A DNA stretch of 6,811 nt from Chlorobium sp. (GTDB lineage: Bacteria > Bacteroidota > Chlorobiia > Chlorobiales > Chlorobiaceae): assembly GCA_026193435.1 (NCBI GenBank), contig JAPHUN010000270.1, forward strand, positions 1 to 6,811. The letters run 5' to 3'. The translations under genes were made by a program, and so were the position numbers. Shown one piece after another: positions 1-6,532 of the stretch. How positions within the stretch are numbered: position 1 is the stretch's first letter; each line of letters begins with the position of its first letter. The notes beneath the pieces were generated by a model, which did no database searches, was not told where the DNA came from, and saw only the letters and a program-made list of their open reading frames with translations.

Positions 1-16
1 ATTCAACAATTCAACA
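1..16. repeat. Short direct repeat at window edge
   Basis: Two adjacent copies of ATTCAACA occupy the first 16 bases, just beyond the stop codon of queE. It is probably the visible end of a longer simple-repeat array cut by the window, similar in style to the short-unit arrays in the other spacers here. Its period is 8 rather than 7, so its relation to those heptamer arrays is uncertain. Confidence 0.4.
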
Positions 17-22
17 CTCTTC

Positions 23-694
23 TCATACTCCCCTCATATCGGGCGGCCAGATGTATTTGTGGAGCTGTAGCTGGAGCCTGACATTGAGATGATCCTCCAG
101 AATCCAGGCGGCGAGTTGGGCCGGGGGCAGTTTGTTGAAAACTGCTCCCATGAGCACGGTGCAGTGTTCGTTCAGGCGGTAGCGATTGAGCAGATCTACT
201 GCCCAGTCGTAGTCTTCACGGGAGGCAAGGACCAGTTTGAATTCAAAGAATTTTTTGAGCGGTTCCGCGGCTGAAACAGCAAGTTCTATGTTCGACGTGC
301 AGATGCGCCCGCTCTCTCCTGAAGAGGGGGCTTTGAGGTCAATGATCTTGTGTACGCGGTGATCGACGCGGTCAACGGGAAGAAAGCCGCCTGTCTCGAG
401 AAGCACCGTATAGCCTTTGTCGCAAAGCTGTTTCATGAGCGCGTAAACTGGTTCCTGCTGGAGCGGTTCCCCCCCGGTGATTTCAACGAGCGGTGTTCTG
501 AAACCGTCTGCCCGGCGTTCTATTTCGGAAAGCTTCATGGCGGTGCCGTTTTCCACTGACGCGTACCGTGTATCGCACCACCTGCAGGCGCTGTCGCACC
601 CGGAGAGACGGATGAAGGTGCACGGGGTTCCGGCAAAGGTCGATTCTCCCTGAATGGAGAGGAATAGTTCATTAATGAGCACTGTTTTGCTCAT
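23..694 (-). CDS. queE: 7-carboxy-7-deazaguanine synthase QueE (radical SAM)
   Basis: QueE is the radical SAM enzyme that contracts 6-carboxytetrahydropterin to 7-carboxy-7-deazaguanine, the step that creates the deazapurine core of preQ0 and queuosine; it acts in the cytoplasm. The 223-residue product begins with the family's INELFLSIQGES segment. It carries the iron-sulfur CxxxCxxC at C33, C37 and C40, followed by D41-T42, the position that binds Mg2+ in characterised QueE. The SAM-binding TGGEP lies at 73-77, LLETGG at 98-103 and DLKAPSSG at 119-126. The C-terminus LQLHKYIWPPDMRGV is also typical. Length is normal and nothing is missing. The ATG overlaps the TGA of purN (ATGA, 691-694) and has a good Shine-Dalgarno, so the start is secure. 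It is the second gene of a purN-queE operon and probably depends on the promoter upstream of purN. Confidence 0.95.
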   Translation of the reverse strand: MSKTVLINELFLSIQGESTFAGTPCTFIRLSGCDSACRWCDTRYASVENGTAMKLSEIERRADGFRTPLVEITGGEPLQQEPVYALMKQLCDKGYTVLLETGGFLPVDRVDHRVHKIIDLKAPSSGESGRICTSNIELAVSAAEPLKKFFEFKLVLASREDYDWAVDLLNRYRLNEHCTVLMGAVFNKLPPAQLAAWILEDHLNVRLQLQLHKYIWPPDMRGV

Positions 695-1293
695 AGCTCT
701 GTTCCTCTGATGAGCAGTTCCAGGGCATCGGGGTAGAGCTGATGCTCGCAGTCCAGCACTCTCGATGCGAGCGATTCAGGGGTGTCACCCGGTTTGACCG
801 GAACCTTGCGCTGCAGCAGAACAGGGCCTTTGTCGTATTCAGGGTCAACAAAATGCACTGTTGCTCCTGATTCTTTTTCACCGGCCTCGAGTACCGCTTT
901 GTGGACATTGATGCCGTACATGCCGGGGCCGCCGAACTTCGGCAGCAGGGCGGGATGGATATTAAGTGTTTTGCCTGCGTATGCGTTCACGACGGATTCG
1001 GGGACTTTTCTCAGATATCCGGCAAGCAGAATATACTCTACGGCGCGTTTATCGAGCGCCTTGAGCATCGCGGCGGCAAATGCTTCATGTGTATCGAACT
1101 GTTTCTCTGAAAGATGCACTGTTGGAATAGCATGCTGATCGGCAAAGGAGAAGGCTCCGCACTCAGGACGGTTGGACAGGCAGAGCGTAAATTCGGCCGG
1201 TATGTTTCTTTCTCTGAGAGCGTGATAGAGGGATTGAAAGTTCGAACCGGTGCCCGAACAGAAGACGGCAAGCCTTGTTTTATGGTTGGCCAT
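691..1293 (-). CDS. purN: Phosphoribosylglycinamide formyltransferase PurN
   Basis: PurN transfers the formyl group of 10-formyltetrahydrofolate to glycinamide ribonucleotide (GAR), the third step of de novo IMP synthesis, in the cytoplasm. The 200-residue protein is full length. CSGTGSNFQSL (12-22) is the phosphate-binding loop. NIHPALLP (111-118) supplies the catalytic Asn111 and His113, and D154 in VDPEYDKGP matches the catalytic Asp144 of the E. coli enzyme. The loop FGGPGMYGINVH (120-131) is the form I associate with Bacteroidetes/Chlorobi enzymes rather than the shorter E. coli YPGLHTH. The start at MANHKTRLAVF leaves only a few residues before the first strand, as usual. It is first in an operon with queE and is divergent from purH, so two purine-pathway genes share one 64-bp spacer. 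No nearby Shine-Dalgarno is visible. Confidence 0.96.
   Translation of the reverse strand: MANHKTRLAVFCSGTGSNFQSLYHALRERNIPAEFTLCLSNRPECGAFSFADQHAIPTVHLSEKQFDTHEAFAAAMLKALDKRAVEYILLAGYLRKVPESVVNAYAGKTLNIHPALLPKFGGPGMYGINVHKAVLEAGEKESGATVHFVDPEYDKGPVLLQRKVPVKPGDTPESLASRVLDCEHQLYPDALELLIRGTEL
703..708 (-). promoter_or_regulatory. Ribosome binding site of queE inside purN
   Basis: On the minus strand AGAGGA lies 8 bases before the queE ATG, within the last codons of purN. It fixes the queE start and, with the ATGA stop-start overlap, suggests translational coupling. It is the only clear Shine-Dalgarno in the window; purH, queG and crtU have none that I can see. Confidence 0.6.
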
Positions 1294-1357
1294 TTACTGT
1301 ATATTTGATTACATTTACCCTTTGTTTCAACTATAACCTTTCCAATCTAATCTACAA
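1294..1357. promoter_or_regulatory. Divergent promoter region purN / purH
   Basis: This 64-bp A+T-rich spacer separates the starts of purN (minus) and purH (plus), so both promoters must lie in or near it. For purH a fair -10 is TATAAC at 1332-1337, with ATTACA at 1308-1313 as a weak -35 (18-bp spacing). For purN the best -35 is TTGAAA (minus strand, 1325-1330), but no good -10 sits at normal spacing. I do not recognise an operator or riboswitch. The location is firm; the individual boxes are guesses. Confidence 0.4.
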
Positions 1358-2935
1358 ATGTCTGATCCTGTTATCAAGCGTGCATTAGTGTCAGTTTCTG
1401 ATAAATCCGGTGTTGTTGAATTCTGCCGCGAGCTCTCATCCATGGGGGTTGAAATATTCTCGACCGGAGGAACTCTGCGGAAACTTCAGGAATCCGGTGT
1501 TGCCGCGGCTTCCATTTCAACCATCACGGGATTTCCGGAAATTATGGATGGTCGGGTGAAAACGCTGCATCCGAAAATCCACGGCGGATTGCTTGCTGTG
1601 CGTGATAATGCGGATCATATCGCCCAGGCACGGGATAACGGTATCGGTTTTATCGACATGGTTGTCGTCAATCTCTATCCGTTCCAGGAGACAGTCGCGA
1701 AACCTGATGTAACGTTTGAAGAGGCGATTGAAAATATCGATATCGGCGGACCTTCAATGCTTCGCAGTGCGGCAAAGAACCATGAGTCGGTGACCGTTAT
1801 CACTGAAAGCGCCGATTACCGGACGGTACTCGATGAGATGCGGGAGAACAACGGCGCGACCACACGTTCGACACGACTGAAGCTGGCAGGAAAAGTGTTT
1901 ACACTGACATCCCGTTACGACCGGGCAATCGCGGATTACCTGGCTGCATCTTCAGAGGGAGAGGTATCTTCGGAAGCAGGATCGATCAGTGTAGAACTGA
2001 AAAAAGAGATCGATATGCGTTATGGTGAGAACCCGCATCAGAACGCCGGTTTTTATCGTATGGACGACGGCAGCGGGTCACGTTCGTTTGAGGAGTATTT
2101 CCAGAAACTGCACGGCAAGGATCTTTCATACAACAACATGCTCGATACTGCCGCGGCGACCGCTCTGATTGAAGAGTTCAGGGATGAAGCGCCGGCGGTG
2201 GTCATTATCAAACATACCAATCCTTGCGGGGTAGCGCAGGCCGATACACTTGTCGAGGCATACCGCAAAGCGTTTTCTACCGATACCCAGTCTCCTTTCG
2301 GCGGGATTATCGCATGCAACAGACCGCTCGATATGGAAACCGCGAAGGCCGTTGATGAAATCTTCACTGAAATCCTTATCGCTCCGGCTTATGAAGAAGG
2401 GGTTCTTGATATGCTGATGAAGAAGAAGAACCGGCGTCTTCTTCTCCAGAGAAAACCTCTTCTGCAGGAGGTTACGGAATACAAGTCAACCCAGTTCGGC
2501 ATGCTGGTACAGGAGAGAGACAGCCGGATTGTTTCCCGGGATGACCTGAAAGTCGTTACGAAACGTCAGCCTTCCGCGCAGGAACTCGATGATCTCATGT
2601 TTGCATGGAAGATCTGCAAGCATGTGAAGTCAAACACGATCGTCTATGTGAAGAACCGACAGACAGTCGGGGTTGGAGCAGGACAGATGTCACGTGTCGA
2701 TTCAGCGAAAATCGCCCGTTCAAAAGCTGCCGAGGCGGGCCTTGACCTGAAAGGATCCGCGGTCGCGTCAGACGCGTTTTTCCCGTTTGCCGACGGACTG
2801 CTCGCAGCGGCAGAAGCGGGAGCTATGGCGGTTATACAGCCCGGCGGATCGGTCCGCGATGATGAGGTTATCGCCGCCGCCGACGAGCATGACCTCGCTA
2901 TGGTGTTCACCTCTATGCGGCATTTTAAACACTGA
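1358..2935 (+). CDS. purH: Bifunctional AICAR formyltransferase / IMP cyclohydrolase PurH
   Basis: PurH carries out the last two steps of de novo purine synthesis: formylation of AICAR by 10-formyltetrahydrofolate, then ring closure to IMP. The 525-residue protein has both domains. The N-terminal MGS-like cyclohydrolase domain (about 1-200) contains STGGTL (35-40), [13 protein letters not shown] (65-77, with K68) and [14 protein letters not shown] (128-141). The C-terminal formyltransferase domain begins near MRYGENPHQ (220-228). It contains the catalytic Lys285-His286 in KHTNPCG and ends in the conserved [22 protein letters not shown] and SMRHFKH segments. The protein is complete, with its natural C-terminus. 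Its TGA stop is also the first bases of the left inverted repeat around the following gene, so repeat DNA abuts the coding end exactly. The start follows an A+T-rich leader with no Shine-Dalgarno. Confidence 0.97.
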   Translation: MSDPVIKRALVSVSDKSGVVEFCRELSSMGVEIFSTGGTLRKLQESGVAAASISTITGFPEIMDGRVKTLHPKIHGGLLAVRDNADHIAQARDNGIGFIDMVVVNLYPFQETVAKPDVTFEEAIENIDIGGPSMLRSAAKNHESVTVITESADYRTVLDEMRENNGATTRSTRLKLAGKVFTLTSRYDRAIADYLAASSEGEVSSEAGSISVELKKEIDMRYGENPHQNAGFYRMDDGSGSRSFEEYFQKLHGKDLSYNNMLDTAAATALIEEFRDEAPAVVIIKHTNPCGVAQADTLVEAYRKAFSTDTQSPFGGIIACNRPLDMETAKAVDEIFTEILIAPAYEEGVLDMLMKKKNRRLLLQRKPLLQEVTEYKSTQFGMLVQERDSRIVSRDDLKVVTKRQPSAQELDDLMFAWKICKHVKSNTIVYVKNRQTVGVGAGQMSRVDSAKIARSKAAEAGLDLKGSAVASDAFFPFADGLLAAAEAGAMAVIQPGGSVRDDEVIAAADEHDLAMVFTSMRHFKH

Positions 2936-2936
2936 A

Positions 2937-2971
2937 GTCAAAAGGCAAAGGTCAAAAGTCAAAAGGCAAAA
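2937..2971 (+). repeat. Heptamer array, left copy (GTCAAAA family)
   Basis: Five consecutive 7-base units start two bases after the purH stop codon. Units 1, 3 and 4 read GTCAAAA, unit 2 reads GGCAAAG and unit 5 reads GGCAAAA. The array is preceded by TGAA, which the right copy shares in inverted orientation. The block CAAAGGTCAAAAGT (2946-2959) is repeated exactly on the minus strand at 3413-3426. This resembles the short tandemly repeated heptanucleotides known from cyanobacterial intergenic DNA. Confidence 0.85.
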
Positions 2972-3009
2972 TATCAGATCAGGTAGAGTATGTTCAAAAT
3001 ACTGGATGT

Positions 3010-3381
3010 ATGAAAAACGATCTTACTGAAAGGCTTTTCAATTTTGCAGTCGCGGTTATTGGTATTATTAGAAAATTTCCGCGATCATCTGAGTATCAGG
3101 TTATCTCTTACCAACTATGTAAATCAGCAACCTCATCAGGTGCAAATTATGAAGAAGCGCTTGCAGGATCCTCAAAACAGGATTTTATTTATAAAACTGA
3201 GATTTCTTTGCGTGAAATGAAAGAGTCGAATTATTGGCTCCGTATCATCAGGTCGATCGGGAATGAAGAGAAAGATATGAAAAAAAGCTGCGACGAATTA
3301 ATCAATGAATCATCGCAGTTGTCGAAGATAATTGCTTCAATCGTTATCAATGCCAAAAAAGGCAGTGAAGGATCAAAGTAG
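3010..3381 (+). CDS. Four-helix-bundle protein (S23 / 23S rRNA intervening-sequence family)
   Basis: This 123-residue protein belongs to the small four-helix-bundle family first found in 23S rRNA intervening sequences; the function is unknown. Visible family features are ERLFNFAVAVIGIIRKFP (7-24), QLCKSATSSGANYEEALAGSSKQDFIYK (35-62) and the hallmark EISLREMKESNYWLRII (64-80), followed by a charged C-terminal helix. It is soluble, with no signal peptide or membrane segment, and of normal length. G+C is about 37% (137 of 372 by hand count), against about 50% in sampled stretches of purH and crtU, and it uses more A/T-ending codons, which fits horizontal acquisition. No rRNA gene is nearby, so this is a free-standing copy. 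The ATG at 3010 is the only reasonable start; GGA three bases before it is a weak ribosome site. It converges with queG across 29 bp. Confidence 0.88.
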   Translation: MKNDLTERLFNFAVAVIGIIRKFPRSSEYQVISYQLCKSATSSGANYEEALAGSSKQDFIYKTEISLREMKESNYWLRIIRSIGNEEKDMKKSCDELINESSQLSKIIASIVINAKKGSEGSK

Positions 3382-3400
3382 AGTCATGTTTTCCGCTCCT

Positions 3401-3428
3401 TTTTGACTTTTTACTTTTGACCTTTGAC
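3401..3428 (-). repeat. Heptamer array, right inverted copy (GTCAAAA family)
   Basis: Read on the minus strand, four 7-base units run from 3428 down to 3401: GTCAAAG, GTCAAAA, GTAAAAA and GTCAAAA, then AAGG. The array is preceded by TGAA, as on the left. It overlaps the 3' end of queG, supplying its last codons and its TAA stop within the GTAAAAA unit. Together with the left copy it forms an imperfect inverted repeat around the four-helix-bundle gene. Confidence 0.85.
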
Positions 3429-4370
3429 TTCATTATTCAGGTTTTCAAGAACCGCTCTTGCGTTTCGTTTGAGGCGCTTGAGTCCGGTACGGTAGACGGG
3501 TGTTGATGCGAAAAGCTTTTTGAAACCTGACTTCGTCAATGAAAGGATCTCATCAGGGGTGATCGTAAGGAGTTCTTTCAGAGGCTCAAAACCGGTGGCT
3601 GTTTTTTTCTTCATCGATTCCTGATTGTGCGGGCAGACTTCCTGACAGATGTCGCAACCGAACATCCATTCTCCGGTCATTCCGGACTCTTCAGGGGTGA
3701 ACTCCCTTTTCAGCTCCACGGTGAGGTAGGAGATGCATTTTCTCGCGTCAATTTTTCCCTTTTCAATGATCGCCCCGGTCGGGCAGCTGTTGATGCAGGA
3801 GCAGCACTCTCCGCAGGGATCAGGCAGGTGCTGCGGGGTAAAAGGCAGTTCGATGTCCAGCAGGATTTCACCGAGAAAGACCAGCGAGCCCTCATCAGGC
3901 ACAATCAGCATGGTGTTTTTTCCTTTTCTGCCCAATCCTGCCCTTTCAGCCCAGGATTTTTCAAAGACCGGCATGCCGTCGACACATACTTTTCCGTTCA
4001 CCTCTCCTGAATGGTTCTCACGTATGCATGCAAGCACCGCTTCAAGTTTTTCGCTCAGGACCCTGTGGTAATCACGTATCATCGCGTAACGGGAGATCCT
4101 CCCGCTCTTTGCATGGGTTTCAAGAGGGAAATGATAGGGCAATGCTGCGGAAAAAACTGTTTTGGCTCCCGGCAGAAGATTTTCAGGGTTGTCTCTTGAA
4201 GCGATGTTTTTCTGCATGTAGAGCATCTCGCCATGCCGGTTTTCCCGGATCATCTCCCGGAGCCTCGTGCTCTCTTCGCCGCAGGGGGCAATTGATGAAA
4301 AGCCCGCCGCGCAGAAGCCGCACGCTTCGGCTTTGCGAAGGGTGGCCTGTACAGTGTTCTTTCTGTCCAT
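3411..4370 (-). CDS. queG: Epoxyqueuosine reductase QueG
   Basis: QueG reduces epoxyqueuosine in tRNA to queuosine, the last step of the pathway, using cobalamin and two [4Fe-4S] clusters in the cytoplasm. From the chosen start the protein has 319 residues, normal for the short form lacking the C-terminal HEAT repeats of E. coli QueG. The active-site aspartate is D131 in VDGMPVFEK, followed by WAERAGLGRKGKNTMLI (140-156) and LVFLGEILLDIELP (163-176). Cluster cysteines are C186, C189, C192, C196 (CGECCSCINSCP), C212, and C239, C242, C246 (CDICQEVCP). An upstream ATG at 4439 would add 23 residues, but these lack family character and would overlap the opposing crtU start, so MDRKNTVQ at 4370 is preferred. 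The terminal EVKGQK comes from heptamer repeat DNA. It shares the queuosine pathway with queE in this window. Confidence 0.94.
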   Translation of the reverse strand: MDRKNTVQATLRKAEACGFCAAGFSSIAPCGEESTRLREMIRENRHGEMLYMQKNIASRDNPENLLPGAKTVFSAALPYHFPLETHAKSGRISRYAMIRDYHRVLSEKLEAVLACIRENHSGEVNGKVCVDGMPVFEKSWAERAGLGRKGKNTMLIVPDEGSLVFLGEILLDIELPFTPQHLPDPCGECCSCINSCPTGAIIEKGKIDARKCISYLTVELKREFTPEESGMTGEWMFGCDICQEVCPHNQESMKKKTATGFEPLKELLTITPDEILSLTKSGFKKLFASTPVYRTGLKRLKRNARAVLENLNNEVKGQK

Positions 4371-4409
4371 CAGATGCGGTGAGGTTGTTAAAAAGGTATT
4401 TAGGTTGTA

Positions 4410-4436
4410 AATATATGCCATGAACGCGCATGTCAA
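4410..4436 (-). promoter_or_regulatory. Candidate queG promoter
   Basis: On the minus strand a perfect -35, TTGACA (4431-4436), is followed after 15 bp by TATATT (4410-4415, five of six -10 bases). The spacing is short; TATTTA at 17 bp is the weaker alternative. Transcription would start near 4400, giving a short leader before the ATG at 4370. This independently argues against the longer queG start at 4439. The site overlaps the possible upstream start of crtU at 4430. Confidence 0.4.
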
Positions 4437-4456
4437 CACGAATATACCTGAACCCT

Positions 4457-6373
4457 ATGGATCGCAGAGAGTTTCTCGGGAAAATTTTTAAAAGGAGCGC
4501 TATCGGCGGCGGTATCGCGGCAGTTGGTGCTGCCGGGACACTCGGTTATTACCAGCCACGCAAAGAGATATACAGCGAGGGAGAGGATGCCGACGGGTTG
4601 AAAGAACGGCTTGATGAGCCCGGTAAGGTTGTTGTGGTCGGTGGTGGTCTTGCAGGGATCAGTGCCGCGATGGAGCTTGCCCGCAGGAATTTTGACGTTA
4701 CTCTTGTCGAAGCTTCTGCAGAGCCTGGCGGAAAGCTGACCGGCTGGGAGGTTGACGCTTTGGGGACGCGGTTTCCAGTGGAACACGGTTTTCACGGATA
4801 CTTCAACCAGTACTACAACCTCAACGAGCTGTTCGCCGAGTCGGGGGTAGGTGACGTTTTCATGCCCGCTCCGGGTTATCCGGTGCTGTTCAGGGAGCAG
4901 CCGCTTGAAGTGTTCGGCAACACCCCGAAGTTGTTTCCCTTTAACCTGTTTTCTGTCTTGCAGCAGTCGTCGTCGCTCGACGTTATTCCCATAATGAAGG
5001 ATTTCAGGCAGATGCTGCCTGTTCTGGACATGTTTCGCTATGAGTATGACCGTACCTTTGAACGGTATGACGGTGTTGATTTTCTGACATTCTGTCGGGA
5101 GCAGGATATCTATGAACCGTTTTTCAGAACGGTCCTGCATCCTTTTTCCGATGCGACCATGAACAGGATGGAGGTTCTTTCAGCGGCTGAGGCGATCCGG
5201 TATTTTCATTTCTACTTCATGGGGAGCCCTGAGGCGTTAGGGTACCGGATTACGACAAGGAATTGTATGGATGCCTTGATCCGTCCTATGGAACGGCGGC
5301 TGAAAGAGCTTGGAGTCAGGATGCTCCTGGGAAAGAAGGTCAGCAGGATTGTCGTTGACGGTCAGTCTGTTTCCGGTGTCGAACTGGAGGGTGGAGGTTC
5401 GGGCGCGCTTGTCGTAAGGGTCGATGCTGCAGAGGTCAGAGAGGGTGAGTGGGCGTCGTTTAAAGGCGAGAACGGCATGGCGGTGCTGCTGACAAGACGT
5501 GACGGCGAGTACATCGCTTTTGACGCTACCTGTACGCATATGGGGTGTCCGGTTGTTCCTGACGGGAAGTCCGGAGGATTTTTCTGCCCTTGTCATGCAG
5601 GGATGTTTGACAGAAACGGGACTGTAGTAAGCGGACCTCCTGAAGCGCCTCTTGGAAAACTCGGCGTGACGGTTGCCGGTCAGGAACTGCTGGTGTTTTC
5701 CGGAACCACGGGCGGCAAAGAGGTTCTGGAATGTGATTACTGCGTGCTGGCCGCGGACGTTTCCGGCACAAAGAGGATTGTCGAACGTTCAGCGATGCGG
5801 CAGCCGGAGTTTGCATCGCAGATCGCTGCCCTTGGAACAGCTGATCCCTATGTTGTCTGGAGGCTCTGGCTGGACAAACCGCTCACATCCGCGGAGTATC
5901 CGTTTTATACGGTCGCGGGGTATACCTATACGGATTCGATCTCTCTGTTTTCGAGGTTTCAGGAGCCTTTTATCTCGTGGGCAAAGCAACAGGGGGGCAG
6001 TGTTGTGGAACTGCATGCCTATGCCATCGCTCCCGGTGATATGCGTTCTGACGAGGTGATCAAACAGACGATGCTGGGGGAGATGCATCACATGTTTCCG
6101 GAAACCAGGGATGCCCGGATTCTCTATGACGTCTACATGCAGCAGCAGAACTTTACGCGCTGGGCACCGGGAGATCATGCCGGACGACCGGTTTCCGAGA
6201 CGCCGCTGGATAATCTTTTTCTCGCCGGAGACTGGGTTAAAGTCGATGCGCCGGTTTTTCTCATGGAAGCAGCCGCTTTCACCGGCCGTCTCGCGGCAAA
6301 CGCAATCTGTCGCAAAGAGGGCTTGAAACCGACGCCTCTGCCGATCGTACCCATGGACGGGTTGTTTGCGTGA
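4457..6373 (+). CDS. crtU: CrtU-type carotenoid aromatic-ring synthase (FAD desaturase with inserted Rieske domain)
   Basis: CrtU converts the beta-ionone ring of gamma- or beta-carotene to an aromatic phi ring (desaturation with methyl shift), giving chlorobactene or isorenieratene in green sulfur bacteria. Numbering from an upstream ATG at 4430 (647 residues), the FAD motif VVVVGGGLAGISAAMELARR is at 67-86. EHGFHGYFNQYYNL (118-131) is the ring-synthase signature also seen in actinobacterial CrtU. The C-terminal FAD segment LFLAGDWVKVDAPVFLMEAAAFTGRLAANAI spans about 597-627. Between the FAD halves, about 328-424, lies a Rieske [2Fe-2S] domain: C368-T-H370 with C373, and C386-x-C388-H389. 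C373 and C388 are the pair that forms the disulfide in bc1-type Rieske proteins. The N-terminus has RREFLGK (12-18) and a hydrophobic Gly/Ala stretch (25-40), like a twin-arginine signal or anchor. I chose 4457 (M10) because MDRREFLG is the usual Tat-type beginning; 4430 remains possible. No Shine-Dalgarno is seen at either. Confidence 0.85.
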   Translation: MDRREFLGKIFKRSAIGGGIAAVGAAGTLGYYQPRKEIYSEGEDADGLKERLDEPGKVVVVGGGLAGISAAMELARRNFDVTLVEASAEPGGKLTGWEVDALGTRFPVEHGFHGYFNQYYNLNELFAESGVGDVFMPAPGYPVLFREQPLEVFGNTPKLFPFNLFSVLQQSSSLDVIPIMKDFRQMLPVLDMFRYEYDRTFERYDGVDFLTFCREQDIYEPFFRTVLHPFSDATMNRMEVLSAAEAIRYFHFYFMGSPEALGYRITTRNCMDALIRPMERRLKELGVRMLLGKKVSRIVVDGQSVSGVELEGGGSGALVVRVDAAEVREGEWASFKGENGMAVLLTRRDGEYIAFDATCTHMGCPVVPDGKSGGFFCPCHAGMFDRNGTVVSGPPEAPLGKLGVTVAGQELLVFSGTTGGKEVLECDYCVLAADVSGTKRIVERSAMRQPEFASQIAALGTADPYVVWRLWLDKPLTSAEYPFYTVAGYTYTDSISLFSRFQEPFISWAKQQGGSVVELHAYAIAPGDMRSDEVIKQTMLGEMHHMFPETRDARILYDVYMQQQNFTRWAPGDHAGRPVSETPLDNLFLAGDWVKVDAPVFLMEAAAFTGRLAANAICRKEGLKPTPLPIVPMDGLFA

Positions 6374-6383
6374 CGAGGGAACA

Positions 6384-6418
6384 GGTAATGGATAATGGAT
6401 AGTGGATAATTGATAATG
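6384..6418 (+). repeat. Heptamer array, GATAATG family
   Basis: Five uninterrupted 7-base units begin 11 bases after the crtU stop codon: GGTAATG, GATAATG, GATAGTG, GATAATT and GATAATG. The unit differs from the GTCAAAA arrays, but the period is the same. Confidence 0.85.
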
Positions 6419-6433
6419 AGGGATAGCCTGTAG

Positions 6434-6475
6434 GAAGTCAGAAGTCAGAATCCAGAAGTTGGAAGGGGGAATGGG
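6434..6475 (+). repeat. Heptamer array, GAAGTCA family (degenerating)
   Basis: Six 7-base units all begin with GAA: two exact GAAGTCA copies, then GAATCCA, GAAGTTG, GAAGGGG and GAATGGG. Divergence grows to the right, as in an array decaying from one end. Confidence 0.75.
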
Positions 6476-6479
6476 GGGA

Positions 6480-6507
6480 AATGACTAATGACTATTTACT
6501 ATTGATA
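6480..6507 (+). repeat. Heptamer array, AATGACT family
   Basis: Two exact AATGACT units are followed by ATTTACT and ATTGATA, giving four 7-base steps. It is out of phase with the neighbouring arrays, so it is a separate array and not their continuation. Confidence 0.65.
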
Positions 6508-6532
6508 TAACGCAAGACAGGTAACTGGTAGG

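Larger units (their letters stand above)
2933..3432. mobile_element. Possible four-helix-bundle cassette bounded by inverted heptamer arrays
   Basis: A roughly 500-bp block inserted between two housekeeping genes carries one A+T-rich gene. It has inverted arrays of the same heptamer family at its two ends, both starting outward with TGAAGTCAAA. The left arm is 39 bases and the right arm 35, one heptamer shorter. I see no transposase, no target-site duplication and no recombinase gene, so movement is inferred only from boundaries and composition. It could instead be an ordinary gene in a repeat-rich spacer. Confidence 0.35.

Noticed and set aside
672..1271. Other open frames over purN on both strands (for example 782-1138 plus, 672-908 minus)
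   Set aside because: They are out of frame with the clearly conserved PurN protein and show low-complexity or meaningless translations.
1294..1357. Purine riboswitch or PurR-like operator upstream of purH
   Set aside because: The 64-bp spacer is too short for a purine riboswitch aptamer plus expression platform, and no clear dyad operator is visible.
2936..3009. Intrinsic terminator directly after purH
   Set aside because: No stable hairpin with a T-tract is present, only the A-rich heptamer array; pairing with the distant inverted copy would need a loop of over 400 bases.
3010..3381. Avd-type accessory protein of a diversity-generating retroelement
   Set aside because: Avd is also a four-helix bundle, but no reverse transcriptase, template repeat or variable repeat is visible, and the motifs fit the rRNA intervening-sequence family.
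2936..3432. 23S rRNA intervening sequence in place
   Set aside because: The flanks are purH and queG coding sequence, with no rRNA sequence on either side.
4371..4439. 23-residue N-terminal extension of queG starting at 4439
   Set aside because: The extra residues show no QueG similarity, overlap the divergent crtU reading frame and contain a good candidate promoter for the inner start.
4433..5140. 235-codon open frame on the minus strand opposite crtU
   Set aside because: The translation has no family character and lies entirely antisense to well-conserved FAD-domain sequence of crtU; it is a shadow frame.
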